Assembly: GCA_029263395.1 (NCBI GenBank)
Contig: JAJCXO010000132.1
Location: 1-64,000, forward strand
Source: Acidobacteriota bacterium
GTDB taxonomy: Bacteria; Acidobacteriota; Thermoanaerobaculia; Multivoradales; J023
DNA: 64,000 nucleotides
Direction of reading: 5' to 3'
Shown here: positions 45,805 through 54,803 of the stretch, in pieces
Layout of the letters: each line of letters starts with the position of its first letter
Position numbering within the stretch: the first letter of the stretch is position 1
Notes under the pieces: model-generated
What the model was told of the DNA's origin: nothing
What the model saw: only the letters and a program-made list of their open reading frames with translations
Database searches by the model: none
Position numbers and translations under genes: made by a program

Positions 45805-48800
45805 TGGGCTTCCGCCCACCGCTCTTGAAGGCCCGGAGCGAAGGTCCGGACGTACCAGCGGTAGAGCTCCGGTACGACGGGAACTTCCGGTGTTCCATCG
45901 AGCAGGCCGAGGCGCCGAAGGGTCCGGGCGGCGGGCTGCTGCCAACGGGTGCCATCCAGGCCATGGAAATTCGATCCCAACGTTCGCAGAAGATCTGCCG
46001 CTTCGGGGTGGCGCTCTGTCAAGAGGTCGAAGACCTCCCGGCAAGAGTTCATCGACTCGTCGTCATCTAAGAAAAGCTCGACAGCTTGCTCGCGGAAGGG
46101 GTCCGTAGGGATGCTGTGCGGTCCTTCCCTCGTGGCCCGGGACAGTTTCAATAGGGCGGAGCCAAACTTGCGGTGGAGTAGTGGAAAACCGCCGGTCCAG
46201 AAGCGGGCTAGGTCCGCGGTTGCGGGCTGGACATCCAAAAGTACTCGTCGGCCGAGGCCCACGAGTAGTTGGTCAGCATCTTTTTTGCTCATTGGGCCGA
46301 GCCAATAGCGTTCGAACCATTGCAGAACCGGGTTGGAGCGCCCTCCCATACGTGGGAGGTCCAGCGACTGCGGATCTCGGCCGATCACCGCCAAAACAAG
46401 TCGGCCGGTGGCCTGCGCATGGGCTCGCAACAGGCCGAAGAGTTTGTCCAGGCCTGTGATGGGCGGTGCGCTACCTCCCCCAGCAAAGAGCCAATCGTAT
46501 TCGTCGAGGACGAGGCAGATGGGAATCCGTGTACGATCCAATGCATGCCGCAGTAGAGAGTCGAGGCGATCCATCGCACTTCCTACAGGTGCCAGGCGAG
46601 CGGTCAACGCCGGGTCTTCTACCTCGAGGCGCTGTGCCAGGGCCCGAACCAGACGTTCAGCCAGAGGCTCCAGTTCCCGCTCCATGGCACTCTGACAATC
46701 CAGCCAGGTGACTAACAGAGAAGCGACGCTGGGTCTCGGTGTTTTTCGATCCTGAGCGGGATGCAAACGTAGGGAGCTCTCAGGGTCCAGGCGGTCCGTC
46801 ACGGCTCGCACTACGCTGGTCTTGCCGCTCTTGCGCAACCCGAAGACTCCAACTGCACGACCCGCCTTCAAAGCCTTGGAGAGCTCGGTGATCAGTGCCT
46901 CGCGACCGACGAACTGAAGGCCAGTCACAGGATCCTTGCGACGGAAGATGTCGTTGCCGGGCAAGTGGATGGGCAGAATCCGGTCGAGAGGCGCAAATTC
47001 GGACTTGATCAATTCCCAGGGGACCCAGGGCTCTTCCCCGTAGGAAATTCGTCGAACCCTTTGCGCCAGGGCAGGCTCCCCATCCACGACCAGCATCAGG
47101 TCGAGATCCAGCTCGAACCTATTTCGGTAAAGCCGCGCCCGCGCCCTCTGCAGGTCTCCCCCCTGCACTTCGTTGGAGGCCGCGAGGAGCAGCACTTGCG
47201 GTGCTAAACCGTAAAGGTCCCTGAAGCTCTCAGGAAGCCGCAGCAAGAGATGCCAGCAGTCGTTCACGTCTTCCTCGCAGAGCGAGACCCCCACGTCGTC
47301 TCGGCGTAGACTTGCGAGTAGAGTCTCTGCCCATGGGACGCTGCGGCGAAAGGCGAGTAGTTCTGGAGGGGCTACTAGGGCCGCAAGTTCGCGTGGCGGC
47401 GAAGCGGCCGACGACGCCCCCAGGGCCTCGAGAAACTCTTCGACAGAGACAAATCGCTCTCCAGGGTTCAAAGCGGTCGCCTTCTCGAGCGCTGATCTCA
47501 CCTCGTTGGAGCATTTCAGCCTGGCGAGAAAGCCTGCCCATTCCCGAAGGATCGTCATCGGCAGCTCCGCGCCGTGGAGTACGAAGGCCACCGTCATCGC
47601 AAACGAATAGATATCGGCTCGCGCGTCCACCTCCTTGGCGTCCATCATCGATTCTGGGGCCATGTAGAGGAAGGTCCCTAGCATGCTGCCTGTTCGTGTG
47701 CCTCCGGTGGTGTCGAATCCTCTCACCAGATCGAAATCCGTCAGCTTCGGACACCTCGACTCTGTCAGTAGTATGTTGGCTGGCTTGATGTCCCGATGCA
47801 TGGCCCCGTGGGCGTGAGCGAACGCCACCGCTTCCCCGACCTGCCGCACCACGTTCAGGGCTTCGGCACCACTCAGCCTACCCTGGAGAACTGCACGCCG
47901 GAGGTCACCACCGCCCATGTATTCCATGACGAAGAAGTAATACCCGCTATCTTCTCCGCTGTTCACGAAGACCCGCACGATTCCATGATGCTGGAGTTCG
48001 CCCATGATGCGAGCGCCGCGGAAGAAACGCTCTCTTCGGGAGCGGTCCTGCGCGTACTGGCTGTGAAGGACCTTGATTGCCACCAGATCTCCACGCTTCC
48101 GGTCCCACCCCTTCCAGACCGTGGCGAAGCCTCCCTCCCCAAGGAGCTCCAAAAGCCTGAAGCGTCCCTCTAGCAGGTAGTCGCCGGCCTTCAGCCGCCC
48201 GCTCTCCCGCATGCGACGCTTGAGGTCGAGGATCCCCTCCAGGGTCGCTGCGGTGTCGCTACCGTCGAGCATCAAATGCTCATATCGACGATAGGCTGCT
48301 TCCAGGTCACCTGCCAGCAGCTGAGTTTCCTCGTTGTCAAAAACTGGAGTCGGTGGCGGGGCCGTTGTCCCTACTCTTACTGAGCGATCGGTGAGAAGCC
48401 GTAGGAGGGCCGCGTAGCCTTCTTCGCTCTGAACTTCGAACCAACTCTTGGCTCTCAGCTGGGCGGGGATATGCTCCGCGTCCGACGCCTCGAAGATTAT
48501 TGGGACCAACTTGTCTATCCACCCGGGTCGAGAGAGTGCTTCGACGAATAGCGCTTCCTCCCAGGAGGCGCCCCGGGCCTCCTCGACGGCTTCTGCGCCC
48601 TGGTTTCGACGATTGTAAGTCTCGGTACAGACAACTAGGACGATGTCCGCATTGTCCAGCTCCTGCTGGGTCCAGGCTGACCATCCCTCTAAGGGCGGTT
48701 CGACATACTGGTCGAGACTGGCCTCAACACCGTCTCGGTGGAGGCGATCCGCCAAGGCGCGAACACGGATCCTATGCGCCGGAGAGTCGTGGGTATAGCT

Positions 48801-48887
48801 GAGGAAGATCCTCGGCGAAGAGGTTGCAGGAAGCCTTTCATTAGAGTTGAGCATCGGGTTTCGGTCCCCTGACATTGTACACATCAC
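45801..48887 (-). CDS. SEFIR (TIR-like) - Ser/Thr protein kinase - STAND NTPase fusion
   Basis: A 1028-residue protein; starts at 48875 and 48854 are also possible, the last following AGGGGA. Residues about 25-165 are a SEFIR/TIR-like domain (PRIFLSYTHDS, DGVEASLDQYVEPP, ADIVLVVCTETYNRR). Residues about 240-495 are a Hanks-type kinase: glycine loop GEGGFATVWKG near 249, VAIKVL, catalytic Asp366 in HRDIKPANIL, then DFD at 384-386 instead of DFG, and YMAPES. An unassigned domain follows (about 505-640). The NTPase region starts near 665, with Walker A GLRKSGKTS (Lys689) and Walker B CLVLDEYDWLF near 793, then winged-helix-like C-terminal repeats. It is divergent from an AraC-type regulator and coupled to the nuclease gene. 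Probably immune signalling; this is inference from domain content. Confidence 0.82.
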   Translation of the reverse strand: MMCTMSGDRNPMLNSNERLPATSSPRIFLSYTHDSPAHRIRVRALADRLHRDGVEASLDQYVEPPLEGWSAWTQQELDNADIVLVVCTETYNRRNQGAEAVEEARGASWEEALFVEALSRPGWIDKLVPIIFEASDAEHIPAQLRAKSWFEVQSEEGYAALLRLLTDRSVRVGTTAPPPTPVFDNEETQLLAGDLEAAYRRYEHLMLDGSDTAATLEGILDLKRRMRESGRLKAGDYLLEGRFRLLELLGEGGFATVWKGWDRKRGDLVAIKVLHSQYAQDRSRRERFFRGARIMGELQHHGIVRVFVNSGEDSGYYFFVMEYMGGGDLRRAVLQGRLSGAEALNVVRQVGEAVAFAHAHGAMHRDIKPANILLTESRCPKLTDFDLVRGFDTTGGTRTGSMLGTFLYMAPESMMDAKEVDARADIYSFAMTVAFVLHGAELPMTILREWAGFLARLKCSNEVRSALEKATALNPGERFVSVEEFLEALGASSAASPPRELAALVAPPELLAFRRSVPWAETLLASLRRDDVGVSLCEEDVNDCWHLLLRLPESFRDLYGLAPQVLLLAASNEVQGGDLQRARARLYRNRFELDLDLMLVVDGEPALAQRVRRISYGEEPWVPWELIKSEFAPLDRILPIHLPGNDIFRRKDPVTGLQFVGREALITELSKALKAGRAVGVFGLRKSGKTSVVRAVTDRLDPESSLRLHPAQDRKTPRPSVASLLVTWLDCQSAMERELEPLAERLVRALAQRLEVEDPALTARLAPVGSAMDRLDSLLRHALDRTRIPICLVLDEYDWLFAGGGSAPPITGLDKLFGLLRAHAQATGRLVLAVIGRDPQSLDLPRMGGRSNPVLQWFERYWLGPMSKKDADQLLVGLGRRVLLDVQPATADLARFWTGGFPLLHRKFGSALLKLSRATREGPHSIPTDPFREQAVELFLDDDESMNSCREVFDLLTERHPEAADLLRTLGSNFHGLDGTRWQQPAARTLRRLGLLDGTPEVPVVPELYRWYVRTFAPGLQERWAEAQ

Positions 48888-48988
48888 GGCCCAGGTTTGA
48901 CTGGCTATCTGACGCTAGGCTATTTACATGCTTGGCTCTTTGGCTGCTTGGCCTGCTCGTCTTGAGCCCCTGATATCCTCGCAGCAAC

Positions 48989-50104
48989 ATGGCCAGAGAC
49001 CCAGCCTCCGTTTTATGCCACCAGGTTGCGAGCACCACGTTCGAGCGTATCCGTGCCGATCGCTCCCGTACCACGGTGCAGGTTGGGGAACTGCTGAGAG
49101 TCATCGAAGAACGGCTGTTCGACCCGGATCTCAGAGTCACTTCGATGCAACCCGGCAGGAAGACCGACAAGCGGCTCATCACCCAATTCAACCAAGAGAT
49201 CGGGTTGACCCCATGGGCCTACATCACCCAATGCCGGATGGAAATTGCCGGCCGTATGTTGGCCAGTTCCGAAGATATCCCAGTGTGGCGTGTCGGTACC
49301 GCGGTGGGTTACCTCACCAGCAAAAGCTTCGGTCGGGTTTTCAAACGATGGGCCAAGGTCAATCCCCGGGAGTTCCGCCAACAAGCCCACGGGGAAAGGG
49401 TCAGTCACCCGTCGCCGCGACAGCTCCTGACACCGGATGAGATCCAGCGCGCTGTGCGCGGTGACTTACCCCCGGGTGAGGCTGCCGCCCTCGCCAGTCG
49501 CCTGAGCCATCTGCAGGATCAAATCCGCTCCAACTATCAGCTTTCGAGCACATCGATCCCCCAGGCCGAATCGATCGAGCCGATGATGGCGCGTAATGTC
49601 TGGCGGTGGATCAAGGATCAGCCCCAGTCCGTCCAGGAAGCGGCGATCGAGAGCCAAGCTGCGGCCTTCCGCACTCCGGCACTTTTCCACCTGATGTGCA
49701 CCAAGAGCATCGAAGCTGGCCTCGAGGACGATGTCCTCGGCATGCAGCTTGCCAACTTAGCGTTGCTGTGCATGACGGCCCTCCTCGGCAAGCTGGACGA
49801 GGTAGCCATCCGGATTCCTCTCATCCGCGGTCATCTGCTCGCCGGCCTCGCGATGTTTCGCTGTGGCAATACGGACGAGGCGCTTCAGTACTACGGCATT
49901 GCGTTGCACATGCTGGAGGTTACGGGGAAAGACGCCCATCCCTTGCTGGTGATGGAGCTTTGTCTCTACCGGGCGCTCGTTGAATTCCAGCGCGGCAACC
50001 TCGAGGACGGCAGGATGTTGGCGTCCGAAGGCCTCAAGATCATGCGAGTGCTGATCGACCATCTCGAGGCCTCGACTGAGGCCTCAGAGGGGGTTGAGAC
50101 GTAA
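48989..50104 (+). CDS. AraC-type HTH regulator with C-terminal TPR-like helices
   Basis: A 371-residue protein. Residues about 28-135 hold an N-terminal AraC double HTH (VGELLRVIEERLFDPDLRVT, then GLTPWAYITQCRMEIAGRML, VGTAVGYLTSKSFGRVFKRW, NPREFRQQ). Residues about 150-360 are helical, with TPR-like pairs (GLAMFRCGNTDEALQYYGIA, CLYRALVEFQRGNLEDGRML). HTH at the N-terminus with a helical-repeat sensor behind it is the reverse of classical AraC. It lies 101 bp from and divergent to the SEFIR-kinase gene, so it may regulate that cassette. Confidence 0.8.
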   Translation: MARDPASVLCHQVASTTFERIRADRSRTTVQVGELLRVIEERLFDPDLRVTSMQPGRKTDKRLITQFNQEIGLTPWAYITQCRMEIAGRMLASSEDIPVWRVGTAVGYLTSKSFGRVFKRWAKVNPREFRQQAHGERVSHPSPRQLLTPDEIQRAVRGDLPPGEAAALASRLSHLQDQIRSNYQLSSTSIPQAESIEPMMARNVWRWIKDQPQSVQEAAIESQAAAFRTPALFHLMCTKSIEAGLEDDVLGMQLANLALLCMTALLGKLDEVAIRIPLIRGHLLAGLAMFRCGNTDEALQYYGIALHMLEVTGKDAHPLLVMELCLYRALVEFQRGNLEDGRMLASEGLKIMRVLIDHLEASTEASEGVET

Positions 50105-50168
50105 CTTTTCTCGATTTCCCTGGGCCGTTTCAAATCCGATTGGGGATTAAAAATGACCTCCGCACCAG

Positions 50169-50336
50169 CCGCAGAACCGATTGGGCAAAGTTGACTCCCT
50201 CGAACACCGGGTGAAAATTCAATTGGGTGAACTCACCCTCCTTTCCCCACCGGTGAAAATTCAATTGGGTGAACTCACCCCCCTTCCCCCACCGGTGAAA
50301 ATTCAATTGGGTGAACTCACCCCCCTTTCGCGGCCG
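50169..50336. repeat. 42-bp tandem repeat with internal palindromes, three good copies plus one degenerate
   Basis: GTGAAAATTCAATTGG starts at 50211, 50253 and 50295, an exact 42-bp period; 50169-50210 is a decayed fourth unit. Each good unit contains GGTGAACTCACC (flanked by G and C to give GGGTGAACTCACCC in most copies), a palindrome with a 2-bp centre. Possibly a protein-binding array or a mobile repeat. Confidence 0.88.
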
Positions 50337-50486
50337 GTGCAAGGGTCTTGTGACAACCTTGAGAGGGTTCCGCAACGGGTGTCGAATTAGCTGGGAGGCA
50401 CTGCCAAACCCTTCCCTTTGCGTGTCAGCCCGACAAGGGAAGCCCACGGCGCTGCCACGGCCAGTGAACACACGAAGTGGAGGCAA

Positions 50487-50517
50487 ACAAAAAGAGCCGC
50501 AGCGCCATCGCTGCGAC
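50487..50517 (-). terminator. Rho-independent terminator of the minus-strand gene at 50566
   Basis: Read on the minus strand: stem GTCGCAGCG, loop ATGG, stem CGCTGCGGC (one mismatch), then TCTTTTTG. It lies about 50 bp after the stop of the 276-residue hypothetical gene. Confidence 0.75.
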
Positions 50518-50565
50518 TCGTCATGAAAGGCTCCTCAATCAGAACGTCTCAAGGCATCTACGGCC

Positions 50566-51396
50566 TCACGCCGTAGCCGGCGTCTCTTGCGATCCGGTCT
50601 CGGGTGTCGACTCCTGGGAAGCCGAGCTGTCGCTGTCGTCAGGCTCCCCGGACAACCGCCCGATCACCCCGATTCGACGGCTCGACGGCCGCACGCGCCG
50701 GGCCACCTCTTCGAGACCCGCCAAGCGGAAAAGCGACTCCACCGTGCGGGCGGTCCATAAAAAGGTTTGGTTGTGTTTCTCGAGTCCAGCATCTTTGGCG
50801 AGCAACAGGGCCTCCGACCGACGCTCCTGCTGACCCAAAGCCTCTACCGCTTGACGCAGCTTCGGCACCGCCTCGACCACTTCCGCCAGCAGCGGTAAGG
50901 GATCAATCTGGTAGTTCTCGTACACCGAGCCCGACAGATCGAGGTCCGGATCGCTCAAACGCTCGACCAAGTGGGTTGCATACTCCAGCAACTCATCCGC
51001 CTGGCGTGGTGTGCGCCGGGCGAATCCGAACTCGGCAAGCCGGTCATCGCTGTAGATACCAGTGAACGACTGACGCAGTCCCACAACCCGCGAGTAGACA
51101 TCGCTGGCCGTCAAGTCGCGGCGCCCCCGGAACACAGACTCCAGAGCCCGCTGATCGCGGTAGGCCCGATCGGTGGTGACAATTCCATCCCGGCTCTTGA
51201 TCAGCTGTTTCCGAAACAGCGCCAACTGAGTCGGGAAGGGCATCGTTTGCCCGTCTTCCAACAGCGGGCCATAGGTTGCACCGAGGACGACGGCAAGGTG
51301 GTCGCTGTGTGCATCGATAGCCTGCACCACCGCTCGGCAGGACTGCACCCGCAAGGCCACAGTCTTCAGAGGTCGATTGACGTTTTGGGGAATCAT
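50566..51396 (-). CDS. Hypothetical protein, mostly helical
   Basis: A 276-residue protein I do not recognise. The ATG at 51396 is preceded by AAGGAG with a 9-nt spacer, so I prefer it to the in-frame 51483. No signal peptide or membrane span. The sequence is helical throughout (YRDQRALESVFRGRRDLTA, ADELLEYATHLVERLSDP, LPLLAEVVEAVPKLRQAVEA) and ends in an acidic Ser/Glu/Thr-rich tail (SASQESTPETGSQETPATA). A terminator follows. Expressed alone by spacing. Confidence 0.8.
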   Translation of the reverse strand: MIPQNVNRPLKTVALRVQSCRAVVQAIDAHSDHLAVVLGATYGPLLEDGQTMPFPTQLALFRKQLIKSRDGIVTTDRAYRDQRALESVFRGRRDLTASDVYSRVVGLRQSFTGIYSDDRLAEFGFARRTPRQADELLEYATHLVERLSDPDLDLSGSVYENYQIDPLPLLAEVVEAVPKLRQAVEALGQQERRSEALLLAKDAGLEKHNQTFLWTARTVESLFRLAGLEEVARRVRPSSRRIGVIGRLSGEPDDSDSSASQESTPETGSQETPATA

Positions 51397-51861
51397 AAAT
51401 TCGTTCTCCTTGATTTGTCCGGTCGAAACCGGACGTTTTCGGCAGGATTGCCACACCGCCACCCACCCTGGGCAGCGACGCAAGAAGTATGCATCATCGA
51501 TTCTTGGAAAAAGTCTCCGAAGGTAGGGACAATTATTCCCGACAGATAACTCTTTTGATTGCAGTGCTTATATGGTCAAAAAACTTCAAACAACAACGCG
51601 CCCCGTTGTTGTGCACCTTGGCCAGCAGAAGATGGCCGCCGCCCCGGGTCGCAGAGACCATCGGCGACGATCAATACCATCCGATAGCATCTGAACTCTG
51701 GGATGCGACGAAGTCAACGTTGTCGCAATGGACCGGGCCGATGCCCGATCCCGAGACTTCGTTTCACATCGATGGAGAAACGAGGATCTGATAGTAGGCA
51801 CACCTTCCTCTTCCAAGAAGGTCTTCAGTGGCGTCGGCCCTAGGGACCTGGCGAGCGCAAT
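51397..51861. other. 465-bp intergenic region with a 9-bp-arm hairpin
   Basis: No gene. ACAACAACG (51590-51598), 5-bp loop CGCCC, CGTTGTTGT (51604-51612) forms a perfect hairpin with a poor U-tract; regulatory or terminator-like. The upstream promoter of the minus-strand gene and that of the DUF2867 gene should both lie here. Confidence 0.45.
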
Positions 51862-53310
51862 ATGTCCCAACCCTTGATCCTTCTCACCGGCGCTACCGGC
51901 TACGTCGGCGGCCGACTGCTCCGGACGCTGCGCGCGGCCGGCCACCGGGTCCGTTGCCTCGCCCGGCGCCCCGAATACCTCGCTTCGGAAGTTGATGATC
52001 AGGTCGAGGTGGTCCAGGGCGACGTCCTCGACAGTGCGAGCCTCGAACGGGCACTCGACGGCGTCGACGTCGCCTACTACCTGGTGCACTCAATGGGCGG
52101 GGGCAAGGATTTCGAAGCGACTGATCGCCAGGCGGCACGGAACTTCGGCAAGGCGGCCCGAGAGCAGGGCGTCGGCCGCTTGATTTATCTCGGAGGCCTG
52201 GCCAACGCGTCCGAGGATCTGTCGGCGCATTTGCGCAGCCGCCACGAGGTTGGCGAGGTGCTGAGGGAGTCAGGGGTTCAGGTGATCGAGCTTCGGGCGT
52301 CGGTGGTGCTGGGCTCGGGCAGCCTGTCGTTCGAGATGCTGCGCGCTCTGGTCGAGCGGCTGCCGGTAATGGTGACGCCGCGCTGGGTCAACGTGCTCGC
52401 TCAACCGATTGCTGTGACCGACCTGATGAGCTATCTGGCCGCCGCGCTCGATCTCGACATCTCCGGCAGCCGGATTTTCGAGATCGGCGGTGCTGACCAA
52501 GTGTCCTATGGCGACTTGATGCGCAAGTATTCTCGGCTGCGCGGGCTGCGCCGCGTGATGATTCCGGTGCCGGTGCTGACGCCGTGGCTCTCGAGCCTGT
52601 GGTTAGGGCTGGTGACACCGCTCTACGCCCGCGTTGGACGCAAGCTGATCGAGAGCATCTGCCACCCATCGGTGGTACACGACCCCTCGGCTCTGGAAGT
52701 CTTCGACATTCGGCCACGGTCGTGCCGGCAGGCGCTCGCAGAGGCGTTACGCAACGAGGACGAAGAGCTGGCGGCGACCCGTTGGTCTGACGCTCTCTCC
52801 TCCGGTGGCGATCCGGACTGGGGCGGCGAGCGTGTCGGCAGTCGCCTGGTGGACTCCCGCTGCGTCGATGTCGCGGTGCCGCCGGAGGTCGCGTTCCGTC
52901 CGATCCAGAGGATCGGCGGTGAGACCGGCTGGTACTACGGTAATTGGCTGTGGCGCCTGCGGGGCTTCGTCGATCTCCTGTTCGGCGGGGTTGGGCTGCG
53001 TCGAGGCCGTCGCGATGTGCAACAACTGCGGGTTGGCGACGTGGTCGACTGGTGGCGGGTGGAGGAGATTCGGCCCGCCGAGTGCCTGCGGCTCGTCGCC
53101 GAGATGAAGGTCCCAGGCCGCGCCTGGCTGGAGTTCGAGGTGCACGCCAAAGCCGGGGGCGCGGTGATTCGCCAAACCGCCATCTTCGACTCCTCGGGTC
53201 TGTCGGGTCTGCTCTATTGGTATGGCGTCTATCCCCTGCATGCCCTGGTCTTCCGCGGCATGCTGCGCGGCATCGCCAAGCACGCGGAAGCCGAAAGAAC
53301 GGATCGATGA
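51862..53310 (+). CDS. NAD(P)-binding atypical SDR with C-terminal DUF2867 domain
   Basis: A 482-residue protein. Residues 1-300 are an NmrA/YbjT-type atypical short-chain dehydrogenase with the dinucleotide loop TGATGYVGGRLL and VHSMGGGKDFEATDRQAARN. Residues about 320-478 are a DUF2867 SRPBCC-like domain (RPIQRIGGETGWYYGNWLW, RVGDVVDWWRVEE, LLYWYGVYPLHALVF). This two-domain layout is common and often annotated only as an NAD-dependent epimerase-like protein. Reaction unknown. It converges with the lipid-kinase operon. Confidence 0.9.
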   Translation: MSQPLILLTGATGYVGGRLLRTLRAAGHRVRCLARRPEYLASEVDDQVEVVQGDVLDSASLERALDGVDVAYYLVHSMGGGKDFEATDRQAARNFGKAAREQGVGRLIYLGGLANASEDLSAHLRSRHEVGEVLRESGVQVIELRASVVLGSGSLSFEMLRALVERLPVMVTPRWVNVLAQPIAVTDLMSYLAAALDLDISGSRIFEIGGADQVSYGDLMRKYSRLRGLRRVMIPVPVLTPWLSSLWLGLVTPLYARVGRKLIESICHPSVVHDPSALEVFDIRPRSCRQALAEALRNEDEELAATRWSDALSSGGDPDWGGERVGSRLVDSRCVDVAVPPEVAFRPIQRIGGETGWYYGNWLWRLRGFVDLLFGGVGLRRGRRDVQQLRVGDVVDWWRVEEIRPAECLRLVAEMKVPGRAWLEFEVHAKAGGAVIRQTAIFDSSGLSGLLYWYGVYPLHALVFRGMLRGIAKHAEAERTDR

Positions 53311-53361
53311 GAAACCCGGCGCCACATGTGATCGTTGGCGTTGATGGCCCGGCGATCGAGA

Positions 53362-54303
53362 TCAGTGACGAGGAGAAGGCGCGGCTATTTTGATGGCACG
53401 TGGAATGATCTCGAACCGGATCTGCTGCGGCTCGAGCAACTCGCCATCAACATTGAAAGGCATCGCTGGGTCGGCAGTGATCTCCACGGCGCGGGAGCGA
53501 AGGAAAATGGCCTCCTCACAACCATCGCTCAGGTGTACCCCAGCAAGTACTTGTGCCGTGACCAGCGCAAGCCGCGCCGGTGTGCAAGATCTGAAGACGA
53601 GGATGTCGAGCAGCCCGTCGTCGATCAGCGCTTCAGGTGCGATGGGAACTCCGGCGGCGACGAAGCGGCCATTGGCAACGATCATGTTGAGTGCTTCGAT
53701 CTCCGTCGTGCTACCGTCGTCGAGCTTCAGACGGAGCTGGTAGGGCTCGAGTTCAGGCAGGGTCTCGATAGCGGCTCTGAGATAGGCGAGCGGGCCCCAA
53801 AAACGTTTCATCTCGGTGTTCACGCGATCCGAGACCTCCCCACTTGCGCCGCCGGCCGACATGTTCACGAAGTAGCGCCGATCGGCGTCGCCGTCGAGCA
53901 CAGCCACATCGCAGGGTCTGGAGTAGGGCTGCTCTAAGATGTCGAGGGCGGCAGACAAATCCGACGGAATTTCCATCGTCCGTGCGAAATCATTGCCAGT
54001 ACCTAAAGGCAGCAGGCCAAGCTTGACCGCGCCGAAGTTGGCGGCTAGCCCATTGACGACTTCATTGAGAGTACCGTCGCCACCAGCAGCCACAACGCTC
54101 GTATAACCCGTTCCGATAGCATCGGAAGTCAGTTGACGAGCATGGCCCGGACGCTCGGTAAAACGAACTTGAAAACCCGCTCGGGCTTCTACTTCGGTGA
54201 CGAAGTCCTCCATAGAAACGCCTCCTCCGGCATTCGGGTTGGCGACGACTAGGTGCCTGGCAGGCTTATTCGAAATAAAAAACTCCTCTTGAGTTCTTAT
54301 CAC
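53362..54303 (-). CDS. Diacylglycerol/sphingosine-type lipid kinase (YegS/DgkB family)
   Basis: A 313-residue cytoplasmic enzyme that should phosphorylate a lipid alcohol with ATP. The family motifs are NPNAGGG, AAGGDGTLNEVVNGL and PLGTGNDFARTM in the N-terminal half, and FVNMSAGGASGE and MPFNVDGELLE in the C-terminal beta-sandwich. Its start overlaps the stop of the MgtC-like gene (ATGA). Last gene of a three-gene minus-strand group with MgtC and an antiporter. Exact lipid substrate not deducible. Confidence 0.92.
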   Translation of the reverse strand: MIRTQEEFFISNKPARHLVVANPNAGGGVSMEDFVTEVEARAGFQVRFTERPGHARQLTSDAIGTGYTSVVAAGGDGTLNEVVNGLAANFGAVKLGLLPLGTGNDFARTMEIPSDLSAALDILEQPYSRPCDVAVLDGDADRRYFVNMSAGGASGEVSDRVNTEMKRFWGPLAYLRAAIETLPELEPYQLRLKLDDGSTTEIEALNMIVANGRFVAAGVPIAPEALIDDGLLDILVFRSCTPARLALVTAQVLAGVHLSDGCEEAIFLRSRAVEITADPAMPFNVDGELLEPQQIRFEIIPRAIKIAAPSPRH

Positions 54304-54773
54304 TTGATCGTTTCTTCATCACTGTCTTCCAACTCGTCAACATTCTCGACGTGGTCTTTCAGCGGTGTCAGACCAAAAAGTGATGCAAAGGTCGCCAAGC
54401 TCAACGCGATGGCGATTTCGTAACGGGTAAAAGCCACTGCTGCCCCAATCGCAGCCGTAGACCAGATACTGGCAGCCGTTGCCGCCCCATGAACGTCGAG
54501 ACCTCGCTGCACGATGGCTCCACCGCCGAGGAAACCGACGCCAGTGATCAATCCCTGAATGATCCGTGCCATCGCATCGTCTGACACCACCGATTGTGCC
54601 ACCAGGACATAGCCACAGCTGGCAATGCTGACTAATGGAAAGGTGCGCAAGCCTAGGCGATGGTTGTTGGCTCTTTCCCGGTTCCACCCGATCGGCAGTG
54701 CAACGAAAAAAGCAATCGCCAGCTTGCCAAGATGTTCGAGTGTACGAGTAAAATCGACCTCTAAGAACTCCAT
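54300..54773 (-). CDS. MgtC/SapB-family membrane protein
   Basis: A 157-residue inner-membrane protein with four or five spans. Family signatures are visible: LGKLAIAFFVALPIGWNRER, GLRTFPLVSIASCGYVLVA, IIQGLITGVGFLGGGAIV and AATAASIWSTAAIGAAVAF. It lacks the C-terminal ACT domain of MgtC itself and ends in an acidic tail (ENVDELEDSDEET). Coupled to the lipid-kinase gene and 30 bp after the antiporter gene. MgtC proteins influence Mg and phosphate homeostasis; the precise role here is unknown. Confidence 0.92.
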   Translation of the reverse strand: MEFLEVDFTRTLEHLGKLAIAFFVALPIGWNRERANNHRLGLRTFPLVSIASCGYVLVAQSVVSDDAMARIIQGLITGVGFLGGGAIVQRGLDVHGAATAASIWSTAAIGAAVAFTRYEIAIALSLATFASLFGLTPLKDHVENVDELEDSDEETIK

Positions 54774-54803
54774 TGCTGCCCGCCAATTCCTACGATTCCC
54801 ATG

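Larger units (their letters stand above)
50105..50565. other. 460-bp intergenic region with a 42-bp VNTR and a terminator
   Basis: No credible gene; the repeat array makes artefactual open frames on both strands with a 14-residue period. The features in it are listed separately. Confidence 0.6.

Noticed and set aside
45805-46044. 80-codon N-terminal extension of the ATPase-nuclease gene
   Set aside because: It lies inside the upstream gene in another frame. The ATGA overlap at 45801-45804 is the natural start.
50169-50336. 42-bp array as a CRISPR
   Set aside because: Period equals unit length, so there are no unique spacers, and no cas genes are present.
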